64,000 nucleotides of DNA, taken from contig WHVA01000003.1 of the NCBI GenBank assembly GCA_015179125.1, positions 1-64,000 on the forward strand. The letters run 5' to 3'. Every line of letters starts with the position of its first letter. Position 1 is the first letter of the stretch. The DNA is from Gautieria morchelliformis. Its lineage: Eukaryota; Basidiomycota; Agaricomycetes; Gomphales; Gomphaceae. Position numbers and translations under genes: made by a program. The notes under the pieces are model-generated. The model searched no databases, had not been told where the DNA came from, and saw only the letters and a program-made list of their open reading frames with translations. Positions 57,216 through 64,000 of this stretch are shown here, one piece after another.

Positions 57216-58468
57216 TCACTCCTCCCTCATCGTTTCCGCCTCACCCTTGTTCTCCGCTTCCGCACCCTCTTCCGCATTCACTATCTCCACACTGACCAAC
57301 TCGGTCCCCACCCTCGTATCCGCCACCTGACTCGGACCCGCTTCCACCCCGTTCTCCTCCTGCATCCGCAAGTCCATCCTTTCCTGGACCATGTCATTCC
57401 GCCAACGGTACTCCCGTTTGAATTGCTCCAGGACCGCCGACATGACAGTCATTTGATTTTGGAAGGACAACAACTGTTGTTGTTGAACTTCCGCCATCTC
57501 CTCCAGAGTGTTCCGGATCCCGTGCTGGGATCTCCGGATACCCCTCAACGACCTGGCAATGTCGAACAATGGCAACACCATGGAGAAGCGGTTGAGCACC
57601 GCTGTCTCCGAGGTTCCGGTCACCAGAAATCCCTCCGGCTTCTTTCCGCTCGGTCCCGGTTTCGACTTGGGGGTTTCAGGCCCCTCGGTCTCGGCCCTGC
57701 GCCTTTTCCGCTCCACCCTCGCGGCACACCCATCCACCACGCAATGTCATTTCTTGTCCCGGCACCGCTCGCAGGCCGTCTCCCGCGGATTTTCCGACCA
57801 CACACACTCCAGACCCTTGACCTCGCACGTGTCGCAAGGAACCTTCTCCTCCTCGCCGTCCCTGGTTTTCCTTTTCCAGGTCGTGGGATTCTCCGGCCCC
57901 AACTCTCGCAACTCCAGTATCCGGGCCATTTTCTCCTTCCGAGCCTGCTGGAACTCGTCCGCTCTCCGTTTCCGTTCCGCAACAACGTTCAGCATGGAAG
58001 CACCTTCCTTCTGCTTCCCCTTGCTCTCTGGAAGCAGTGTGCTTTCCGCACTGCTTTCCGCTTCCGACTCCCCCTCGGATTCCATGACCCTCTGGCAGTT
58101 TTTCCGTGAGCTCCGGAACACCCCACACGACATTTCCGACTCACCCGGGATTTCCCTGTTTTTTCCACCGCGGCCTTGTCTTCCACAGCTTTTTTCGCCG
58201 TGTCCCGTTTCCGCTGCTCCTCACGGAGACGCGACTCTTCCTCGCGGCATTTACGGTCGTTTTCTTCCCTCTCCTTCTGCTCCTGCTCCCGACGCTCCTG
58301 TTCCTTGCGCTCTTTCTCCTTGCGCTCCTCCTCCAGACGCTCCCTCTCTTTCCGCGCGGCTTCCTTGGCCTCGCGCTTTTCGGCCAGTTCCTTCTGCGCA
58401 AGCATGTCAGCAAAGTGCTGCTTCATCTCAGCACTGGACATTTTGGAGAAGTCGACTGGAGTGCTCAT
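57216..58468 (-). pseudogene. Antisense gene of the gypsy element: coiled-coil protein with Zn2Cys6-type cluster
   Basis: It lies between pol and the 3' LTR on the opposite strand. Exon 1 (58468-58145) starts MSTPVDFSKMSSAEMKQHF and continues as a long Lys/Glu/Arg coiled coil. A 53-nt intron (58144-58092, GTGAGT...TGCCAG) joins KTGKSR to RVMESEGE in phase 0. Exon 2 carries another helix and CDTC-EVKGLEC, then ten residues, then CERC-RDKK. TGA at 57749-57747 comes next, and the frame resumes HCVVDGCAARVERK. This gives a C-X2-C-X6-C-X10-C-X2-C-X6-C pattern, as in GAL4-type binuclear zinc clusters, with the stop (likely TGG to TGA) before the last Cys. A second coiled coil (LEEMAEVQQQQLLSF) runs to the stop at 57216, for a total of about 399 codons. 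Function is unknown; DNA or RNA binding is a guess. Confidence 0.72.
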
Positions 58469-58590
58469 GGTGGATCAAAACGAAGACGTGTTTTGTTTCC
58501 CGCCTATCTTTTGAACTCCAACGCGTTTGTTCACAGGTCATGTGATTCCGACTTGTGGTCTCGCAGGGCTTGACCTTAGAAGGGAGATAC

Positions 58591-59268
58591 TGTTACGACC
58601 GTTCATTTCTGACTTCCGACCCTCAGTTCCGCACAACCTTCCGCCCCTCCGATATTTCCACAACACCTTCCGCCCTCCGATATTTCCGACATTCCGCCCC
58701 TTGTACATTTCCCTTGTTCTTTCAACCCTATTACTCGGACCCACTGGACCCACCTCACCGTTCATCAAGACCATATGTCCGGTCACCCTTGTAGTTCGTT
58801 GTCAGATATGTTTTCCCGACCCCTTGTTCTTTGCCATTGTTCTACCTTACCCTGAACCCCCCTTGTAGTCCCATTGTTCCCAATAGTTAGTTCCCACGCA
58901 TTGTTTACTCGACTTCCGTTTCCCCCGGAATTTTGCTTAGTACCATATCATTACCTGTTGCCTCAGCTCTTTGTATAAAAGCCTGTCATGTATGTCTCTT
59001 ATTCTGCAATCAGATAATCGCCTTCGATACTTGATTTCCTTCGCTCCATCTCCTGTTCTTAGTACAGCGAGTCTAGCAAGATCTCAGTCCCTGTCCGCCT
59101 TCTGCCTCAGTTCCGACTCAAGTTCCGACCAACCTTTGGTTCAGTACTTTCTGACTTCCGACTCAGTTCCGAAATACCTAGGACGATAGTTCATTGGGGG
59201 CGCAACCTATAAAGTTGAAGCCGCTGTCCTTTCCAGTTCCAACTTAGCGGAAATCTCGATACGTAACA
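58591..59268 (+). mobile_element. 3' LTR of the truncated gypsy element
   Basis: 678 bp between TGTTACG (58591) and CGTAACA (59268), exact inverted ends. A purine tract precedes it. It contains a TATA-like TATAAAAGCC near 58974 and about twenty TTCCG words. The 5' LTR is lost, so no TSD can be checked. Confidence 0.85.
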
Positions 59269-59733
59269 GTATTCCCGCGCGAATCATTTGACTTGGAAGT
59301 CATTGATCCGGCATGAGGGAGCGGGACCACACTGTTCTCGAGCTTAGACAAGATACAATGCAGCTCCCGATCATGCACGGCGTCTGAGGTCAGCTTCGGT
59401 CCACGTGTGCCCCGATGGTGTACGTGCACCGGCCGCCACCATTGATTCAAGGATTCAAGGGCTAGCAAGGCATTCAGCCTGTCAGTGGTGACAGCCTCTC
59501 GATGGGTCACTTGGATCGTGCTTACCCTTCCAATCCGTGATCGGGCCATTGGAAGCTAGGAGCCTAGCTGCAGCGAGGTGTATGCACAACTTGCCGGTCT
59601 GTTCAAATGCTGGACACCGACACTTGGGGATCGCCGTGTCGACCTCAAAGGCTTCTCCGAGAGTAGTAGAGTCAGGGGCACTAGGGGGAGTTGTTGTAGT
59701 CCAGTAGGCACAATATCATACTGCCTGCAAGAC
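59269..59733. other. Interval without a supported gene
   Basis: Flank between the gypsy LTR and the MULE-like transposase. Only short frames. Confidence 0.3.
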
Positions 59734-62485
59734 TCATGGGGGTTCGACAATGCGAAATTGTTGAGGGCCCAGTTGTGAGACTAAACCATCGGCCCAAAAC
59801 TGATGTGCCCCCACGTGGAGTTCTAATAAATCAAGGGAGGGCCTCTTGGGGTAGGTCGACCAATGCTGGTAAAAAGGGAAAAATTCGTTGAGAATGATAG
59901 CAGCAAGTCGATCAATCCTGGAGCCAGAATCAAACCTGGTACCCATCCGATAACAATATAGCAAAGGAGCCACGCACCATTTGTTCCGCCGGTTATCCAA
60001 AATTATAGTGTCAAAAATGAGGAACACACATTCGGTCCAGTTGTTCACGTTCCATGTCCCATCGTGTGTCTGCCCAGCTGGCATTCCAATGTCCGTGAAA
60101 GTCGCTGAGCATGTAGATGCTCAACATTTATAGACAAGTCTCCATGTAATTACCCACCAATCCATTCGTCTGTGAACCAAGAGTCACAGAAGTATGTCTC
60201 GACAAACTTCCACTGGGGCTCCATGGCCTCATGGGAAAGTTGCCCTCGCCTGGCATGCCGCCTTTTCCTGGCTGGCTTGCGTGCATGTTCCCCATCACTC
60301 CGAACATCAGCAGCAGCTTCATCACCAGATGTGGACGCGCTCTCCTCATCACTAGACTCTGTTCCCCCTTGAGAATGGATCACCTCATGTGCGCCATGCA
60401 AAAAATCCGCCCTGGCAGCTGGCCAATCGGTCCAAGATCTGCAGCGCTGGAGCCCTCGAAAAAGGATAAGAAGCTCATACTTGGTCTGAGTCGAAATCTT
60501 GGGACCTTTCGCTGTGCTGCCGTCCGAGCGATCCCAGCGTAAAATTGCTTGAACGACGTGAAACTGGCACAGCCGGACGTAAGAGTCTGGAAACTCTGGG
60601 CAGGTAGTGTAGTTAGCAATTCAGTCTTAGCCAATCTGTCACCATAGGTAGCAATCAAACAATTCACCTTTACGAATGGCCTGTAGTTCGGCCTGACATT
60701 TATCAATCATCCATTTCGGCACCTTCCAGCCATGCTCCAATATCTCAACAGACAGGTCATTTAGTTCCTGTCGGTGATCCTGATGTACTATAGACTGGGG
60801 ATCTAAAATCCCAGGAATAGTCAGCCCAGCCAGACCGATCCCGACAGGTCTCCACACACCATTAACTATCGCCTGGGCCCTGTCACGAATCCTTTGCTTG
60901 GTGGCCTTCAGATATTCACATAATGTCTTGGCTTGAACATTTGCAGATAGAAGTACAGAACCTGGTCATAAGTGCATGTGAGTATGACTCGAGAGCTAGA
61001 AACACTGGAAACACAGGTACCTGGCACAAGGTGCTCATTCTCATCAACGGCAATGAGAAAAGTAACTGCAGCATGATTCTCACTCTTGTTATGCCAGCTC
61101 GTATCCGCAGCCATGCCATCACGAGTCCCATGAAGAATCATGGTCTCCAGTGTGAAATCATCGACGAAAGCACACGTAAACTGTGATGCCACGTCTGGCT
61201 TTGTATGATCGTGAGGGGTGTAGCTGCAAAACCACATATACATACCACATACAATCGTGTGATAAGTGAATCAGAACTCACTTATAGATTTTGTCACGGT
61301 TCCGTTCATATAGGAGATGAATGGCTGTAAAAGGATATTTATCCAACTGAGCCCGGCGGGCAATAGCAGGTAGCATTTGTTTGATTTGTGCAGCAGTGGG
61401 CCTGCGAAACGCCGGAAACTCGTATGGGAGCTCTAAGGACTGATTGTTCGGCCACGTGGTGACAGTGGGCCGACGGTACTGATTGACTACCTCTGGATAT
61501 ATGGGTTAATTAGCAGAAACTAACTGAGGGAGTCAATTGTCCAAACCTCGCATGATATTCGTCGCCTTGGCCCCTACCAAGCGAAACCGCTCGGACACAA
61601 TGTTCCTAAGCCTGCGAGACCAAACCAAGTACCCAGGGTTGGCATCTGCATGAGTCCTGTACTGCCAAATGTTAGCCCGCGTGAGGTCATCTGCATGGAT
61701 CTCAATCTGACCCGGGGCACAGGCATGAGTAATCACGTATCGGTGTTATTATACATATTAAATAACCTGAATACTCACGATTAGCTTCACCCCAGTAGCG
61801 CATGATTGCCAGCGAGTGGGTTTGCTCATGGTCAGGGTCTCAGGTGTCACAGCTGGGACTTCTGGACGCTCATCAGCCACATTGTCTTCCTCACCATGTT
61901 CCCAGTCACTGCCATCTTCTTGAATGCAGCATGCTCCGCGACACTCGTAGTTCCATCTGTAGACGATCTTGATATTCGCGATCGCATCAGCACAGCCAAA
62001 CTCTGAAAGGTCAGAGTTTCCGCTCCACTGAGCAACAAACGGCCTGGCATGGACATCAACTGGTGTATCACCTGGATGTCCAAACCAGGTCAGGTTTACG
62101 ACATGAGTGGGGAATGACTGGCAGGAGTTGTAGTCATTGCGCTGCTCCCAGGGTCGATTTCAGTGAATGGTTGTGAATGGAATGCAATCAAAATTACCTG
62201 CATGTCAAACCAGTCAGGTAGGTTCACTGTTCTTACCTTCCCACGAAATTGCCAGTCTGGGGGAGGACGAGGGATCTGATTGAGAAACATAGGCTTCAAA
62301 GAGCCCTCCAATGCATATGACAGCGGCGTGAATCGCGTCAGGCCTGTGTGGCGGGTAAGGATAGATACGTAGAGACCCTCATCGGTAGTGAGTGCAGACT
62401 CAGAAATGGTGGGAGGGGTCCCCACAGAGCCCTCGGTGGCAGCCTTGGGAGTGCGTAAAGGGTCGGCGAGAGCGGAAATGCGCAA
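59734..62485 (-). pseudogene. MULE-like (DDE) transposase, multi-exon, probably inactive
   Basis: Segments in order on the minus strand. 62485-62200: QIPRPPPDWQFRGKVRTVNL, before a GTAATT donor. 62080-61780: FVAQWSGNSDLSEFGCADAI, YRWNYECRGACC. 61736-61533: TRANIWQYRTHADANPGYLV, NIMRGLDN. 61490-61270: YEFPAFRRPTAAQIKQMLP. 61243-60908: CAFVDDFTLETMILHGTRDG, then MAADTSWHNKSEN. 60857-60639: WMIDKCQAELQAI. 60580-60150: LCQFHVVQAILRWD and an acidic/Arg-rich insert. 60084-59734: DGTWNVNNWTECVF (probable catalytic Glu, about 60031) and LAAIILNEFFPFYQHW. The C-H-rich QFHVVQAI motif and NNWxE are what I know from MULE-type transposases of agarics. Several joins match short introns (for example a roughly 60-nt GTGCGT...CTCCAG after NRRNK); others need frameshifts. 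Start codon not identified. Confidence 0.65.
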
Positions 62486-63767
62486 GGTGCGTGCTTGCCT
62501 TCCTCATGGGTAGCGTTTCACTGGAGGCCTCCCAGGGCGACGTTGTGACATTGGATTTATCTGGGGACGCAAGATACATGAGGCCTTACATATATACGCA
62601 CATTGTGACTTGGTGAGCCACTACGCATTGTCTGAGACTCGGGTGGAGACAAAGAAACGGGACTGAGGATGGAACTGTCCACAAAACTTCATGGGGACAG
62701 TGCATTTCAACTGATACAAACCAGTCAGACGGATATGCAGACAAGGAACAAACGGCTGACTCATGTTTGGACTACGTTTAAGTACTCATCTATCTGAAAC
62801 AATGTAGTGAGACTTATGTGCCAAATTGTGGGACAACAAAAGAAATTTTACACCAGGGCATGCCTGACCGAACTAGGGTCAGATTCCTACACTAAGGCGT
62901 GTCTCTATTGAGAGTACTACCTTGCTTGCTAGAACTCATATTTTGTTTGAACTCTCCTATGTCAGAGCTAAAATATGTGCTATTGGTTGTAGCATTTGGA
63001 TGAGAGGTCAACTACCTAGCAAAATTTGGGGCGCATAGAGCATATGACAAGGGCACAAATGTCTTGATCCGGGGATCCAAATGGGTGGATGCCTGAGCCG
63101 GAATGGTATATTGATAGGAGCGGAATGTTTGGGTGCGGGGACACTATTGTTAAGATATTGGGATCAAAATATGGAGATCATGTGGCACAAATACAATGTG
63201 GCCGAAACATAAATAGATTGTGGGTGGAACAATAGCCGGATAGTTCTGGGACAAAAATAGTATATCAGGGACAGAATCCTGATGCCGAAGGACATTAATA
63301 GCCCGTGCGATTCAGATTCTTGGCACGTGATCAACGCGAGCCTGCACGTGTTTACGACTCAGACAAACAAAACCTAGTATCTGCGTGGGAACTTGGGATT
63401 CATGGGAGTATGAATTAGGTAATCGGGCTTGGCAGCACTTCGGTCCCACAATAGAGTTCGTGAGACAAGGTAGGTGGACGGGTGTGGACAAAGGTGTTAG
63501 AATAAGAGAGACGCAAGTAAGAACGATGCAAGAGTGTATATGGAGCGTTTGTCCTGTGAGCTCGTTGGGGCAAACGGATAGTTACATACATAAAGTGTAA
63601 AGACTTATAAATGCTTTAGGAACAAAAAGGAAGGTAGAACAATAAGAAAAAGCAAGAACAAAAGGCACGCAAGCCTTTGATTTCATAAGCGGAAACAACG
63701 CGTAACCAGCTTGTTATAATTCCAACACTCCTCCGCAAGCTGTGAAGCGTGATAATAAAATATGCAA
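62486..63767. other. Interval without a supported gene
   Basis: Purine-rich on the plus strand from about 62840 to 63700, with loosely repeated GGGA(A/T)C and ACAAA(A/T) words. Terminal inverted repeats of the MULE-like element were looked for and not found by eye. Confidence 0.3.
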
Positions 63768-64000
63768 TCAAAAGGCTACCTCTTCAGCAGTGAAAGCAAC
63801 TTCCTCTTCATCTTCAAGAGCGGCATTGGCAACACCGTCTGAGTCATTAGTAGGGCAGACCGAGCGAAAATGTCCGACTCCTCCGCATTTATGACAGGCG
63901 ACCTTAGACATGTCCCTTGAGGCGGTGGACTTCGATGGTTTGCCTTTCCATCGGGTGGATCCTCCGGGCGTAACGGCAGCGGCTACATTGAGTGCATCGG
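63768..64000 (-). CDS. Retrotransposon Gag, C-terminal end (partial at window edge)
   Basis: 77 codons plus two bases, open to the window end; stop TGA at 63768-63770. It contains a zinc knuckle CHKCGGVGHFRSVC (C-X2-C-X4-H-X4-C) near 63890, preceded by a basic Gly/Ser/Lys stretch (GGSTRWKGKPSKSTAS) and followed by an acidic tail (LEDEEEVAFTAEEVAF). This layout is usual for copia-type Gag. The polyprotein may shift frame afterwards, or this may be a separate Gag. It was detected by direct translation of the edge. Confidence 0.7.
   Translation of the reverse strand, partial: DALNVAAAVTPGGSTRWKGKPSKSTASRDMSKVACHKCGGVGHFRSVCPTNDSDGVANAALEDEEEVAFTAEEVAF

Larger units (their letters stand above)
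54656..59268 (+). mobile_element. 5'-truncated Ty3/gypsy element with an antisense gene and 3' LTR
   Basis: It begins abruptly inside RT (DDVCVLVYIDDILIYSD), followed by RNase H, integrase and chromodomain. Then comes a 1.25-kb gene on the opposite strand, a purine-rich tract (AGAAGGGAGA, ending about 58587) and an LTR. LTR, protease and gag at the 5' side are absent. TTCCG/CGGAA words are very frequent throughout. Confidence 0.88.

Overview
The window reads as a transposon-rich region of a filamentous basidiomycete genome, most probably an Agaricomycete. The evidence is short introns of 46-68 nt with GT(A/G)-AG borders and CTAAC/CTGAC-like branch points, chromodomain Ty3/gypsy elements, Ty1/copia elements, a NACHT-type NLR gene, a BTB-like gene of a type I recognise from agarics, and transposase families that I know mainly from these fungi. 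Family names rest on recognised motifs; no database search was run. I found no rRNA, tRNA or CRISPR.

Layout. 1-2040: 3' end of an open chromodomain gypsy Pol and its short LTR. 2.7-3.26 kb: minisatellite. 3.8-6.8 kb: a solo LTR of 'family 1' (ends TGTCATGAC/TTGACA) that itself carries a 'family 2' LTR, then a second family 2 copy. About 7.97-9.17 kb: part of a 'family 3' LTR. 10.1-20.4 kb: a decayed gypsy element (gag, PR, RT/RNase H, IN, chromodomain) broken by two family 1 LTRs, a 1.05-kb insert and a 475-bp insert. 21.6-26.2 kb: a minus-strand gene remnant split by a family 1 LTR, low-complexity ORFs and another family 1 LTR. 28.9-29.6 kb: a 330-bp tandem repeat. 29.8-34.7 kb: a minus-strand integrase-core transposase pseudogene split by two family 3 LTRs in opposite orientation and cut upstream by a truncated family 1 LTR. 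35.5-36.5 kb: an intact-looking three-exon BTB-like gene just downstream of that LTR.

37986-46286 is a complete-length Ty1/copia element on the minus strand with two 303-bp LTRs. Its gag is split by a family 1 LTR, and its RNase H is split by a 2.2-kb insert that carries a well-preserved six-exon gene of unknown function. 46.7-50.5 kb is a NACHT NLR pseudogene interrupted by a family 1 LTR. 50.4-51.2 kb holds a Ser/Pro-rich gene on the minus strand. 54.2-54.65 kb is a C2-like gene start cut off by a 5'-truncated gypsy element (54.66-59.27 kb). That element carries, antisense to pol, a spliced gene for a coiled-coil Zn2Cys6-like protein. 59.7-62.5 kb is a MULE-like transposase pseudogene (minus), and the window ends inside a Gag zinc-knuckle ORF (minus).

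The order of insertion can be read from target-site duplications (TSDs). Family 1 LTRs (eight copies, all solo) are among the youngest layers: they sit inside gypsy, copia, transposase and NLR sequences. Most older genes show nonsense codons explicable by C-to-T change. The most unusual items are the antisense Zn-cluster gene of the gypsy element, the preserved gene inside the copia element, the CGGAA/TTCCG-saturated gypsy sequences, and the family 3 LTRs whose upstream region holds a different tandem array in each copy, one of them a dense TGAGTCA cluster.
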